Source: Deltaproteobacteria bacterium HGW-Deltaproteobacteria-6
Lineage (GTDB): Bacteria; Desulfobacterota; Syntrophia; Syntrophales; Smithellaceae
Assembly (NCBI GenBank): GCA_002840435.1
Contig: PHAT01000004.1
Coordinates: 62,001-126,000 of the forward strand
DNA length: 64,000 nucleotides
Direction: 5' to 3'
Of the stretch, positions 53,148 through 62,238 are shown piece by piece. The first letter of the stretch is position 1; each line of letters starts with the position of its first letter. The notes beneath the pieces were generated by a model, which worked only from the letters and a program-made list of their open reading frames with translations, had not been told where the DNA came from and made no database searches. A program made the translations under genes and the position numbers.

Positions 53148-53776
53148 AAAAAATCATCCTGTTTTTATTACTGATCGCCGTCATCGGATTCGGAGTGGGC
53201 TGGTACACACTTCTCCCGGGGCTGGACGTCTTTCTGGAGAAGGGGAAAGACGTGCGCAACCCCAGGCTGGCTTACAACGGCGCCTGGGGGGCATCCATGG
53301 ATATCGGCAGTTCCAGGGCCACGGCCCTCTTTCGGGCCCTCACGGCAAAAGTGGGCCTGGGCGCGAATTCATCGGATGAGGCCATCTACTGGCTGGCCAT
53401 CAAGGACAAAAACGGCGAGCGCCTCACCGGCGGAAAAACCTATGAGGTGCGCTTTTCGCAGCCACCCGCCATCAACAGAACCGCGGGATTCTGGAGCCTC
53501 TGCGTTTACAATTCCAAAGATCAATTTGTGCCCAATCCCATGAAGCGATACAACCTGGGAGACCGCTCGCCTCTTGTCAAAAACGCCGACGGCTCCTTTA
53601 CCATTTATGTGACGCCCCGGCAGCCAAACCAGATCCATAACTGGCTGCCCGCGCCCGAGCAAAAAGAACCGATTATGCTGACGATGCGCATGTACGCGCC
53701 GCTGCCGGAAGTGCTGAAGGCGCCCGGGAAATCTCCGATGCCCGAGATCATCCCGATGAACGAAGCGGCAAATTGA
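53144..53776 (+). CDS. DUF1214-like membrane-anchored protein
   Basis: A 210-residue protein with an N-terminal hydrophobic anchor (MKKIILFLLLIAVIGFGVGW). Family features are the NGERLTGGKTYEVRF strand, PPAINRTAGFWSLCVYN and TPRQPNQIHNWLPAP. The function is unknown. The start overlaps the DUF1254 stop, and GGAGGACAAGCGATC precedes it. An upstream in-frame start lies inside the DUF1254 gene and is rejected. Confidence 0.82.
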   Translation: MKKIILFLLLIAVIGFGVGWYTLLPGLDVFLEKGKDVRNPRLAYNGAWGASMDIGSSRATALFRALTAKVGLGANSSDEAIYWLAIKDKNGERLTGGKTYEVRFSQPPAINRTAGFWSLCVYNSKDQFVPNPMKRYNLGDRSPLVKNADGSFTIYVTPRQPNQIHNWLPAPEQKEPIMLTMRMYAPLPEVLKAPGKSPMPEIIPMNEAAN

Positions 53777-53863
53777 CGCGGGAAAAGCTGCCGGATGGGT
53801 TCAAACGACGCGGGACATGATTAAAATTTTAAGCCGCCATTATCAGCCATAAGGAGGTTCGAT

Positions 53864-54544
53864 ATGAGCAGAAACAAAAGAAATTTTTTCAGAAGCATCG
53901 CGGGCCTGATTTTTTTTGCCGCGGTATATCTGTTACCGGGAACAACGCTGGCGTTCGCCCCTCCGGGGCCGTCGGCGCCCGTTCCGGCAGGCGTGCCGGG
54001 GATTGTGACCACGGGGATTCCGGGGACATCCGATATGGACACACTGACCGCTATCTTCACCAGGCGCAGCGTGCGCAAATACTCCGATAAGCCGGTTTCC
54101 GACGCGACGGTAAAACTTCTGCTTCAGGCCGCCATGTCGGCGCCATCGGCAAAAAACGCCCAGGACTGGGAGTTCATCGTGATCCGGGACAAAAAAACAC
54201 TCGCGCAGATTCCCACCTTTCATCCTTTTTCCAAACAAATCCCCGAAGCGCAAGTGGCCATTGTGGTTTGCGGCAATACCAGGCTGGAAGCGACCAAGGG
54301 GCATTGGATACCCGATGCTTCCAACGCCAGCATGAACATCCTGCTTGCGGCTCATTCCCTGGGCCTGGGCGCCGTGTGGACAACCTTCTATCCGTATGAG
54401 GACAGAACGGCAGGGATCAGACAGCTGCTCAACCTGCCGGACCACATCATGCCGCTCAATATTATTCCCCTGGGCTACCCTGTCGACAAGCGCGCGTATC
54501 AGGATAGATTCCATCCTGCCAAGGTCCATTATGAAACATGGTAA
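53864..54544 (+). CDS. Exported nitroreductase-family flavoprotein
   Basis: A 226-residue protein. The first ~30 residues are a Sec-type signal peptide (cleavage near TLAFA), then a Pro/Gly-rich linker. The nitroreductase core shows FTRRSVRKYSDKPV, AAMSAPSAKNAQDWEFIVI, NASMNILLAAHSLGLGAVW and IIPLGYP, which bind FMN. Most nitroreductases are cytoplasmic, so the signal peptide is unusual; the FMN would need to be exported or inserted by another route. It follows the DUF1254/DUF1214 pair, both also membrane or periplasmic, suggesting a common envelope task. Confidence 0.85.
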   Translation: MSRNKRNFFRSIAGLIFFAAVYLLPGTTLAFAPPGPSAPVPAGVPGIVTTGIPGTSDMDTLTAIFTRRSVRKYSDKPVSDATVKLLLQAAMSAPSAKNAQDWEFIVIRDKKTLAQIPTFHPFSKQIPEAQVAIVVCGNTRLEATKGHWIPDASNASMNILLAAHSLGLGAVWTTFYPYEDRTAGIRQLLNLPDHIMPLNIIPLGYPVDKRAYQDRFHPAKVHYETW

Positions 54545-54561
54545 TCCGTAAATGACGTTCT

Positions 54562-54607
54562 CCCTCAACCCTTTCCCCTAGCGGAAGGAATTGAGGGAGA
54601 ATTTTTT
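54562..54607 (+). terminator. Intrinsic terminator after the nitroreductase gene
   Basis: ttctccctcaa and ttgagggagaa pair perfectly over 11 bp, separated by a loop of about 20 bases with its own small hairpin, and are followed by a T6 run. Confidence 0.8.
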
Positions 54608-54694
54608 CTCCGCGCATCGGTTTAATAGATCGTGCGACAATGATGACGGTCAGACAAAGACAGGCGCTTGAAAAGATGGAATGGGAGGCCGGGA

Positions 54695-55504
54695 ATGAAA
54701 CAAAACAGCACTGAAAACAAAGCCCGAATGGTTTATTTCTCCCATGGCGGAGGCCCGTTGCCGATTCTCGGAGACTTAAGCCACCGCGCGATGGTGGATT
54801 TCATGCGACAGCTTCCGGCCCGGCTGGAAAAGCCGGATGCCATCCTGGTCATCAGCGCCCATTGGGAAGAAAGCGCGGCAACGCTTTTGGGCGCTCACAC
54901 GCCTCCCATGCTCTATGATTATTACGGCTTCCCCGATGAAGCCTACGATATCACATACCCGGCGCCGGGCAGCCCCGCTCTGGCCGAAAGGATTGCCAAA
55001 TTGCTTCATCAGGACAAGATACCGGCGCGCATTGATGCCGAGCGGGGATTTGACCATGGCTTATTCATCCCGCTGAAACTGATGTATCCCTTGGCCGATA
55101 TTCCTTCGCTGCAGCTTTCCCTGGTGCGCGGCCTTAACCCGGCCGCCCATATTGCCCTGGGCCACGCGCTTAGCGAATTAACGCGGGAGAATATCCTGGT
55201 CATCGGGTCCGGATTTTCATTCCACAATATGGGTGCGTTTTCCTGGGAAGGCATTGACCGCCCTGATCCGGCCAATGACGCCTTTCAAAATTGGCTGATC
55301 GAAACATGCGCAGGCCCGATGCCCCAGTCCGGACGTGAACAACGCCTGACCCAATGGGAAAAAGCGCCTTCGGCACGCTACTGCCATCCCCGTGAGGAGC
55401 ATTTACTGCCGCTCCATGTGTGTCTCGGCATGGCGGACAAACCCGCGGAAGTAATCTTTGATGACCACATCCTGGGCAAACGCGCAGTCGCCTTCTTATG
55501 GTGA
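54695..55504 (+). CDS. LigB/DODA-type extradiol dioxygenase
   Basis: A 269-residue non-heme iron enzyme of the class III extradiol family, related to YgiD and plant DODA. Metal and acid residues are visible in YFSHGGGP, VISAHWEES, ERGFDHGLFIPL, LVIGSGFSFHN and CHPREEHLLPLHV. Substrate is unknown; catechol-type or a similar aromatic is expected. The start at 54695 follows GGGAGGCCGGGA; an in-frame TTG at 54668 lies upstream. It is unclear how an oxygenase would be used in a mainly anaerobic genome. Confidence 0.88.
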   Translation: MKQNSTENKARMVYFSHGGGPLPILGDLSHRAMVDFMRQLPARLEKPDAILVISAHWEESAATLLGAHTPPMLYDYYGFPDEAYDITYPAPGSPALAERIAKLLHQDKIPARIDAERGFDHGLFIPLKLMYPLADIPSLQLSLVRGLNPAAHIALGHALSELTRENILVIGSGFSFHNMGAFSWEGIDRPDPANDAFQNWLIETCAGPMPQSGREQRLTQWEKAPSARYCHPREEHLLPLHVCLGMADKPAEVIFDDHILGKRAVAFLW

Positions 55505-55558
55505 AGGGACGGCGGAATTGCATGAAGAAGAAAGGGGTGTCCGTTAAACCGGGCAGGT

Positions 55559-56254
55559 TCAGGCGTTCCCTTTGTTACCCTGAATACGCCGCGCTCCATA
55601 GGCAATAATTTTTCTCATGGCCTCCCGCGATTTAACCGGATCTCTCTTTTTCAGGTGTTCTAAAAGACGGCGGTTCAGGGCCAGCGACGTCTCCGGCGCC
55701 CCGTCCAGGGAATAGAAAAAATCTGTAAAAACCATATAGACCTGTTTCATGGATGTAAAGATCAGGCGGGTGATAATGTCATTTGAAGCAAGAATGATGC
55801 GGTAATGGAAACCGTAATCAAGCTCTGCCAGCTTTTGCGGTACCCCCAGGTTCTTTTCTTTTTCAATCAGATTATTGCTCAGAAAAGCCAGATCTTCATC
55901 TGTTATCCGGGCGGCGGCGAGTTCAGCAGTGCGTATCTCGTTAACTTCGCGGAATTTCATAATCGATTTCAGCGTCTGTGGATCGACACTTTTGTTGATC
56001 AGCACAATCTGGGCAAGCATCTCCAGCGTGCAATGTAAATTGAAATCCCTGACATAGGTCCCGCTCTGCGGCCGTGTTTCCGCAAAGCCAGAGCTCGCCA
56101 GCATCGTCATGGCCTCGCGGATGGCAAAACGGTTTGTTCCGTAAATTCCTGCCAGATCCCGCTCAGTGGGGAGCCTGCTGTCAATTTTGTATATTCCATT
56201 AATAATGTCGCGACGAATATCTTCATATATTTTGTCCGACAGTTTCTGAGTCAT
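55559..56254 (-). CDS. FadR/GntR-family transcriptional regulator
   Basis: A 231-residue regulator. The N-terminal winged helix reads LPTERDLAGIYGTNRFAIREAMTMLASSGFAETR; the C-terminal ~150 residues form an all-helical FCD ligand domain with the metal His in FHYRIILAS. Such proteins repress catabolic genes and release DNA upon binding an acid ligand. It is divergent from the enolase-superfamily gene, and the palindromic site between the two genes is its probable operator. Confidence 0.9.
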   Translation of the reverse strand: MTQKLSDKIYEDIRRDIINGIYKIDSRLPTERDLAGIYGTNRFAIREAMTMLASSGFAETRPQSGTYVRDFNLHCTLEMLAQIVLINKSVDPQTLKSIMKFREVNEIRTAELAAARITDEDLAFLSNNLIEKEKNLGVPQKLAELDYGFHYRIILASNDIITRLIFTSMKQVYMVFTDFFYSLDGAPETSLALNRRLLEHLKKRDPVKSREAMRKIIAYGARRIQGNKGNA

Positions 56255-56372
56255 GGTCCGCTCCCTTTATGTTTTACTGCTTTACCTCAACAAAGAAGCA
56301 ATGACATTTTTATAAGTTAAATGTCCATTGATTTTTTATAATAACCGTCTCTTGTCATCCGGAAATTAATTC

Positions 56373-56401
56373 TTGACAAATTGGTTATACCAATTTAAAA
56401 A
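56373..56401 (+). promoter_or_regulatory. Promoter of the enolase-superfamily gene with overlapping FadR-type operator
   Basis: TTGACA at 56373-56378 is followed by a 17-base spacer and TAAAAA at 56396-56401. Lying over the spacer is a perfect 19-bp palindrome, AAATTGGT TAT ACCAATTT (56378-56396), of the TTGGTnnnACCAA type used by FadR/GntR regulators. A repressor bound there would block the polymerase. Confidence 0.8.
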
Positions 56402-56440
56402 TAGAGTCAATGATCAAAAATAAAAAAAGGAGGAAAGCCC

Positions 56441-57670
56441 ATGAAAATATCAGAAATTGAATTGTACCATGTATCCGTGCCTCTCACGGAAACGTTCTGG
56501 CCAACCTGGATTCCCGGTTACCCGCAGACCCATAACCGGTTTACCCTGATCCGCCTGGTAACGGATGAAGGAATAGAAGGATGGTCCGCAGGCTCCGCTA
56601 TGGGAACGGAACGCGAGGGGCTGGGAGACCTGCTCGGCGGTTACCTCCTGGGAGCCGATCCCACTGATATTGAGCGTGTGCAGGGATTACTGAAACAGGC
56701 CGGCTTTCTCGGCTGGAGAAATTTCTGGATAGAACCCGCCTGCTGGGACATCATGGGGAAAAAAGCCGGGAAACCTGTCTACGAACTCCTGGGCGGTAAT
56801 GCCCGCCCCATAGAAGTATATTGTTCAACAGGCGAGATGCGTGATCCTGTTCAGCGGGTGGAGGGATTGCAGGAAATGAAGAAGCAGGGCTACCGGTGCG
56901 CCAAGCTCAGAGTGAAAAGCATCAAACTGGAGGATGACATCCGCCAGATCACGGAAGTGAGGAAAGGGATGGGCGACGACTTTGTACTGGGGGTGGATGC
57001 CAACCAGGGATGGCTGGTAACCATCGTGGACAATATCCCGGCCTGGGACCTGGCCCGGGCAAAGAAGTTTGCCGATGCCTGCGCCGATCAGGGCATTGAA
57101 TGGCTTGAAGAACCGCTTGATTCAAGGGACTACGACGGCAGTGCGGAGTTGAAAAAATATTCAAAAGTTAAAATATCCGGAGCCGAGCTCAACTATGGCT
57201 GGGACGAAATAAAAATCATGTTTGAAAAGGACTGCTTCCATGTCTACCAGCCCGACGCCACATTTGCCGGGGGGATTGCCCAGGTCAAAAGAGTCATTGA
57301 TGAATGCAAAAAGCGCGACCGCCTGTACTCTCCGCATACCTGGACAAATGGGATCGGTTTTTATGTTAACTGGAACCTGGTCCTCGCCGACAGGGACAAC
57401 AAACTGCCGCTGGAGTATCCTTTGGAATACCCGTCCTGGATACCCGAATGCCGGGAGGGGATCATATCACCGATCATTCCGGATAAAAGCGCCATGCTTC
57501 AGCCGTTTAAAAGGCCGGGGCTCGGTTTTGAGATTGATAAAAAGCTGTTGAAAAAATACGGCAAGCGCTTCTTCCGAATGACGGAGACCGGCCTTAAGAT
57601 AAAGGTCATCAGAGAAAAAGGCATCCTGGAAGCATTAAAATTAAAGAAGAGAAAGGAATCGCGGGAATAA
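56441..57670 (+). CDS. Mandelate racemase/muconate-lactonizing family (enolase superfamily) enzyme
   Basis: A 409-residue two-domain acid-sugar or carboxylate enzyme. Barrel residues visible are KLRVK (155-159), VDANQ (Asp186), EEP (Glu223-Glu224), SGAEL (Glu249) and HTW (His299). Asp272 in PDATFAGG is likely its partner. The first base position reads KxR rather than the usual KxK. The MR subgroup His/Asp dyad favours an acid-sugar dehydratase or racemase; the exact substrate is not recognised. Controlled probably by the divergent FadR-type regulator. Confidence 0.85.
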   Translation: MKISEIELYHVSVPLTETFWPTWIPGYPQTHNRFTLIRLVTDEGIEGWSAGSAMGTEREGLGDLLGGYLLGADPTDIERVQGLLKQAGFLGWRNFWIEPACWDIMGKKAGKPVYELLGGNARPIEVYCSTGEMRDPVQRVEGLQEMKKQGYRCAKLRVKSIKLEDDIRQITEVRKGMGDDFVLGVDANQGWLVTIVDNIPAWDLARAKKFADACADQGIEWLEEPLDSRDYDGSAELKKYSKVKISGAELNYGWDEIKIMFEKDCFHVYQPDATFAGGIAQVKRVIDECKKRDRLYSPHTWTNGIGFYVNWNLVLADRDNKLPLEYPLEYPSWIPECREGIISPIIPDKSAMLQPFKRPGLGFEIDKKLLKKYGKRFFRMTETGLKIKVIREKGILEALKLKKRKESRE

Positions 57671-57755
57671 AAAAAATATTCAGGAAAAACGGTTTCCTTA
57701 TCCGGCAGATCCCTGATCCTTTACCCTCTTGCTCCCGGGTTGCAGACAGTACGTA

Positions 57756-58544
57756 TTATTTCTTTTCCAGCCAGGCCGGTTCACCGTGGACCCGTCCGCC
57801 GTCAACCACAATGGTTTCACCGGTGACGTAGCTTCCCGCATTGGAGGCCAGAAATACGACAATGCCGGCCAGTTCCTCAGGCTCACCCAGACGCATCAGG
57901 GGGATATGGGCAACGGCTTTGGCATTGACTTCCGGGTTCTTCCAGAGCGCTTCGCTCAGGCGCGTTTTGATGATGCCCGGGGCAATGGCATTGACCCGGA
58001 TATTGTATTGCCCCCATTCTTTGGCCATCACCTGGGTGAGCATGATGACGGCGGCCTTGGTGGCGCAGTAGACGCCCAGTTCGCCCGCCCGGATTCCGCC
58101 GATGGATGAGGTGTTGATGATCGATCCGCCGCCCTGCGGCTTCATAATCTTCGCGGCCATCTGGCTCAGAAAGAAGAGGCTCTTCACATTAACGTTCATG
58201 GTGATGTCATAGGTTTTTTCATCCTGATCCATCATGGTTCCGAAGTAAGGATTGGTGCCGGCATTATTGACAAGAATGTCGAGGCGTCCGAATTCCTCCA
58301 TCACCTGATCAATCAAAGCTATGGAATCAGCCATCTTGCCGACATGGGCCGCGATGGCCCTGCCCTTCACGCCTTTGGCCGATATCTCCGCGGCGACAGG
58401 TTCCAGATCGGCGATTTTCCGGCTGCTTACCACAACGTGTGCTCCGGCGTCAGCCATCGCCAAAGCGGCGGCGCGGCCGATTCCCCGGCTTCCTCCCGTG
58501 ACAACTGCGACTTTTCCTTCGAGGGAAAACTGTGAAAGATCCAT
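57756..58544 (-). CDS. SDR-family oxidoreductase
   Basis: A 262-residue Rossmann enzyme. The cofactor loop is VTGGSRGIGRAAALA, then NNAGTNP, a catalytic Ser in INTSSIGG, and Tyr/Lys in YCATKAA. The C-terminal WLEKK tail and SYVTGETIVVDGG complete the classical SDR pattern. It may oxidise the product of the neighbouring enolase-family enzyme, but the convergent orientation gives no proof. The second ATG (58544) is chosen because AAAGGAG lies only two bases from the first. Confidence 0.88.
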   Translation of the reverse strand: MDLSQFSLEGKVAVVTGGSRGIGRAAALAMADAGAHVVVSSRKIADLEPVAAEISAKGVKGRAIAAHVGKMADSIALIDQVMEEFGRLDILVNNAGTNPYFGTMMDQDEKTYDITMNVNVKSLFFLSQMAAKIMKPQGGGSIINTSSIGGIRAGELGVYCATKAAVIMLTQVMAKEWGQYNIRVNAIAPGIIKTRLSEALWKNPEVNAKAVAHIPLMRLGEPEELAGIVVFLASNAGSYVTGETIVVDGGRVHGEPAWLEKK

Positions 58545-58694
58545 GGTCATGACTCCTTTCTTAAATGTTAGTATGGTTCATAATATCTTTGCGCATAACA
58601 CAAACACAGAGGGTGGTCAAAGGCGCGGGCGTCCGAAAAAAACGTCATTGCCCTGATGAATCGTACATCCGTCGTAAAGAAATAAGCAGATGAG

Positions 58695-59714
58695 TTAACA
58701 GCGCTGCTCTGTCTTCCCGGGCTTGAAGGCTTCAACCAGGCCGTCCATTTGCCGGCCGGTTTGGATTAACTGCACGTTCGTGAATCCCGCCTCCGTAAGC
58801 CAGGCTTTGATCTCGTCAAAGGTGTAGGTGGAGCCTCCGGGCGTGTTTACCAGCATGTTGACGGCAAAGACGGCCCCCGCTTCGGGCTTGATCCGATCGG
58901 GCTCCATGACATGATCGCGGACAATCAGCCGTCCGCCGGGCACCAGCGCGTGCAGCACCTTGCGGAACAGTTCAACGTTTTGCGCGGGGCTGTTCTGGTG
59001 GATAATGGCGGAAAGCATCGCCAGATCGTGTCCACCGGGCAGAACGTCCACGTAAAAATCCCCCGCCACAAAATTGACCCGGTTTGCCATCCCCGCTTGC
59101 GCCAGGCGTTCGCGCGCGATCGGAATAACCGGGGGCCTGTCAAAAAGCGTTGCTTTCATGTTCGGCGAGGCCGCAAGAAAGGCAATCGTATAAGTACCGG
59201 AAGCACCGCCCACATCAATCAGGTTTCGGGCATCGCCTGGCTTTGCAGCCGTGACAATTTTTTCGGCAAGCTTTGCTCCGATCACATGCATCGCCCCGAT
59301 GAAGGCGCGCATCTCATCGGCCTTGCGGTCATTAGCGGCGGGGCTTTCGGCCGGTTCCGGTCCTCTGACTTTGGCTGTCAGACCCGACCAGCTTTCCCAC
59401 AGGTGGTTGGCGTGGTGGATCATCGGCAGAACCGAGTGAGGGCTGCTGTCGCTCAGGCAGGCTGCAACATCGGGAGATGTCCAATACACATCGCCCGGCT
59501 CTTTGATGATCAAACCCATCGCCGAGAGCGCATCCAGCAGGATCGTCAAGCCCCGTAAATCGGCAGGCAATAGGCCCGCCAGGTTTTCGGCGGTTGAGGG
59601 CGCCTTGTCCAGCAGCGTAAAAAGGTTCAACTCCGCCGCGGTGAGCAGTATCCGGCTTTCCATGAACTGCCTTGCCAGCTTCAAAATGTCTTCCGGTTTA
59701 TGTTCGTTTTTCAT
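58695..59714 (-). CDS. SAM-dependent O-methyltransferase (COMT/CrtF-like)
   Basis: A 339-residue protein. Residues 1-~110 form a dimerising winged-helix domain, and the catalytic domain begins at DVGGASGTYTIAFLAA. Further motifs are FDRPPVIPIARERL, NFVAGDFYVDVLPGGHD and LVPGGRLIVRDHVMEPDRI. Its hydroxyneurosporene or acetylserotonin methyltransferase-like fold fits methylation of a phenolic or hydroxyl group; no biosynthetic neighbours define the acceptor. Stand-alone gene. Confidence 0.88.
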   Translation of the reverse strand: MKNEHKPEDILKLARQFMESRILLTAAELNLFTLLDKAPSTAENLAGLLPADLRGLTILLDALSAMGLIIKEPGDVYWTSPDVAACLSDSSPHSVLPMIHHANHLWESWSGLTAKVRGPEPAESPAANDRKADEMRAFIGAMHVIGAKLAEKIVTAAKPGDARNLIDVGGASGTYTIAFLAASPNMKATLFDRPPVIPIARERLAQAGMANRVNFVAGDFYVDVLPGGHDLAMLSAIIHQNSPAQNVELFRKVLHALVPGGRLIVRDHVMEPDRIKPEAGAVFAVNMLVNTPGGSTYTFDEIKAWLTEAGFTNVQLIQTGRQMDGLVEAFKPGKTEQRC

Positions 59715-59944
59715 GGGCGCAGTATACTATGGCTGGTTATTTTTTGACAGGCAAAACAAAACATCCGGCCCGAAGCCCGGCGAATGCCGGGGGAATCCGG
59801 AATTTAAAATGGTGGCAGTTGCACCGGATTATGCGAATGTTCAGCCGGATGATTTTTATAGATTGATCTGATGTCCATGTTCATTGTATATATCAACAAG
59901 ACTGTTTCATGAATGGTCATATTTCAATACAGGGGGCATGCGCT

Positions 59945-60715
59945 ATGAACTGGTTGGAAGTAAGTGACGAATTGGTAAAAATGCTGCGTTTAAAAACCGA
60001 TCCGCTGGCCTTCAAACGCTTTGAAAAATTGGAAGACCTTGAACAAATAAAAAATGTTTACCACATCCCGACATTTTCCACCTTCTGCCAGGCCATATTC
60101 CGCGCCAGAGTTCAGGGACTGACCATCGGCATCACCAGGCAAGACAACATGAACCATCGCTGCCTGCGCCTGCACGGCGTTAAACACGCCCATGAAAAAA
60201 GCATGAAAGACGAAGCAGCCATGCTTTCCAAAACCTGGTTTGCATCTCCCGAAGAGGCGTTGGAGCAGCAGATGGAAACACCCCGCGTTCCCGTCGCGGA
60301 AGCGGTCGCCTTGGCGCCGCTGGCAAAGGGGAAATTCGAGCCTGACGTTGTGCTGCTTTATGGAAATCCCGCGCAGCTGATGATGCTCCTTTGCGGTTTG
60401 CAAAAGGAAAAATATGAACGATTCCAGTTTTTCTTTATCGGTGAAGGAGCGTGCGCCGATTCATTGGGAGAGTTCTACCGCACCAATAAGCCTCAGTTGT
60501 CCATCCCCTGCTACGGAGAAAGATCCATGGGGCAGGTGTCCGACGATGAAATTTCACTGGCGCTCCCTCCCGGCGAAATACCCCGGGCCATTTCCGGCAT
60601 GAAGCGCCTGGCAAAAATAGGCTTCAAGTATCCGATAAACTACATTGGCGCGCAAGCAGACCTTGAACCGATTCTGGCTCAAGTATATCCGATACCAAAA
60701 ACAAAAAACCCGTAA
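59945..60715 (+). CDS. DUF169-family protein
   Basis: A 256-residue soluble protein of the DUF169 family, common in anaerobes and archaea. Marks are LRLKTDPLAFKRFE near the start, FCQAIFRARVQGLTIGITRQD, VVLLYGNPAQLMMLLCGLQ and ERSMGQVSDDEISLALPPGE. Function is unknown; the family has been linked loosely to one-carbon and redox metabolism. The ATG at 59945 is used because the upstream in-frame start (59909) lacks a ribosome site. Confidence 0.78.
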   Translation: MNWLEVSDELVKMLRLKTDPLAFKRFEKLEDLEQIKNVYHIPTFSTFCQAIFRARVQGLTIGITRQDNMNHRCLRLHGVKHAHEKSMKDEAAMLSKTWFASPEEALEQQMETPRVPVAEAVALAPLAKGKFEPDVVLLYGNPAQLMMLLCGLQKEKYERFQFFFIGEGACADSLGEFYRTNKPQLSIPCYGERSMGQVSDDEISLALPPGEIPRAISGMKRLAKIGFKYPINYIGAQADLEPILAQVYPIPKTKNP

Positions 60716-60869
60716 GCGCTGGAGAGCTTCACGCCGGTACCAGCTGCCAGGGGACACTCCTATATTGTTCCTGTCGAAAAATAAGTTAATATAATAAGTT
60801 AACAGCGCCCCTCTCATATTCACTCTCTTATCCATGGTTCTTTGGGCAAGTTATTACGCTATTTCTCAT

Positions 60870-61276
60870 CACAGGAAACCTCACGGGGCCGATCACTCGG
60901 AAGGTCTCAGGCCTGTCCACGGGCGCCGTGCAGGTTTCTGCCGCTTAGAACACAGTTTCCGATGCCAGCCAGTCGGTCTCGGAAGGTGCGTCGGAACAGG
61001 CAGCGGCGATCGAAGAGACTTCGGCCTCGATCGATGAAACGGCCTCCATGAGCCGTCGGAACGCGGACGGCGCGAGTGAGGACAAACAGGTTGATGAAGG
61101 TTATCCATGGTCTGATTGACGGTGAAGGCCAGCCAATGAAAGACAAGGTTGTTCAGAGAAACGCGGCAAACGCAGAGGAGTCAGCTTCGGCTTCGCAAGA
61201 GATGAACAATCAGGCGAAACACATGAAGGAATTTGTCGGAGAACTGGCTGCTATGGTGGTGAACAGCGAGACATGA
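60870..61276 (+). pseudogene. Decayed methyl-accepting chemotaxis protein
   Basis: The first part reads ITRKVSGLSTGAVQVSAA, a TAG at 60946-60948, then NTVSDASQSVSEGASEQAAA and IEETSASIDETASMSRRNAD. A frameshift near 61079 leads into NRLMK and then KVVQRNAANAEESASASQEM. Both ends of the MCP signalling coiled coil are recognisable, but the conserved hairpin tip between them is deleted. Membrane and sensor domains are missing too. At least a nonsense codon, a frameshift and a deletion. Confidence 0.8.
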
Positions 61277-62238
61277 ACGTACAAGGCACGTTCTACTTGC
61301 CAATGCACCAAAGCTTTTGCCGTCGCAGATGACCAGGATGAAGTTAATAAATAAGTTGACAGCATCCCCTTTCCCCCCTATTCCAGTCCAAAATAAGGGA
61401 GGTTGCGTTCAATGTTACAAAGATTTTCGTTGAGGGCAAAATTAATGGGAGAGTGTGGGAAAACAAAACTGGAATGCGCGTCCTGCCACGCACTTTAATG
61501 AGTCAAAAAAAGGCGTCCTGCTTTCTTGACTTGAAAAAAAAGCAGGATGCCGTTTCAGTCCATATCCCCCGATATCATCCATCGTTTGATTCCCGCTTGG
61601 CGTGCCCCAAAAAAAGTCATCACGATCCCATCGTCTTATAAATATCTTCCGACGCTCGATTCCCCTGACAATAATGTGATGAACATGCCCGGAGTATCTA
61701 ATCTTCCCGATCCTGGCATTATAAAACTTTACCTCAACTTCTACGGATCATGACCATATCAATTAATTTACAATTTAAAGAGCTTCCCCCTAGCGGATCC
61801 GGACACTGCTGATCTTCCAATTGACCCTCCGGGCCTGAAGGTAAAAGCATTCACAAATTAAATCTTTGTTTTATTAAGCAGATAACGCGAATAATCCTTT
61901 TTCCATGTATGAAAAACCAGTCACGAACGGCCTGACACGAACCAGAACCGTTATGGTTATATATTACATATAATCAATACCTTATCAATTAGGCACAAAT
62001 GATGGCACAAGCATTGCTGTTATGGACATCATGAACCAAACGATCATTTCGTAGGATCCGTCAAAGGGAATGTCACGCAAAGAAAAAAAGGAGATTCCAA
62101 ACCGGTTAAGAAATTGCCAATCATAGCAGTTCTCGCCATTTGCGAGAAAGAAAGGAGTTTCAAGAGAAGAGGAAACATATGAGAGGATTGTCCGTCTTGC
62201 CAAATAGAAAAAAAATAAAAATCGAAACAGGAGATTGC
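61277..62238. other. Long gene-free region with an MCP-like N-terminal scrap
   Basis: About 960 bp without a supported gene. At 61412 an ATG after AGGGAGGTTGCGTTC starts MLQRFSLRAKLMGE, like the N terminus of many chemotaxis receptors, but the frame closes after 28 codons (TAA 61496-61498). Positions 61990-62160 contain some conserved-looking bases (acgcaaag, catagc, gcgagaaag) that do not fold into a recognised riboswitch. Nothing else was identified. Confidence 0.45.

Noticed and set aside
60842-61146. Several short frames on both strands near the chemotaxis-receptor remnant
   Set aside because: They are other reading frames of a decayed MCP gene whose true frame is recognisable despite the nonsense codon and frameshift.
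61990-62160. Possible c-di-GMP (GEMM-type) riboswitch before the CxxCH protein
   Set aside because: Fragments such as acgcaaag and a catagc...gcc segment recall the motif, but spacing is wrong and no closing P1 stem or GAAA-tetraloop arrangement was found. A covariance-model scan would decide.
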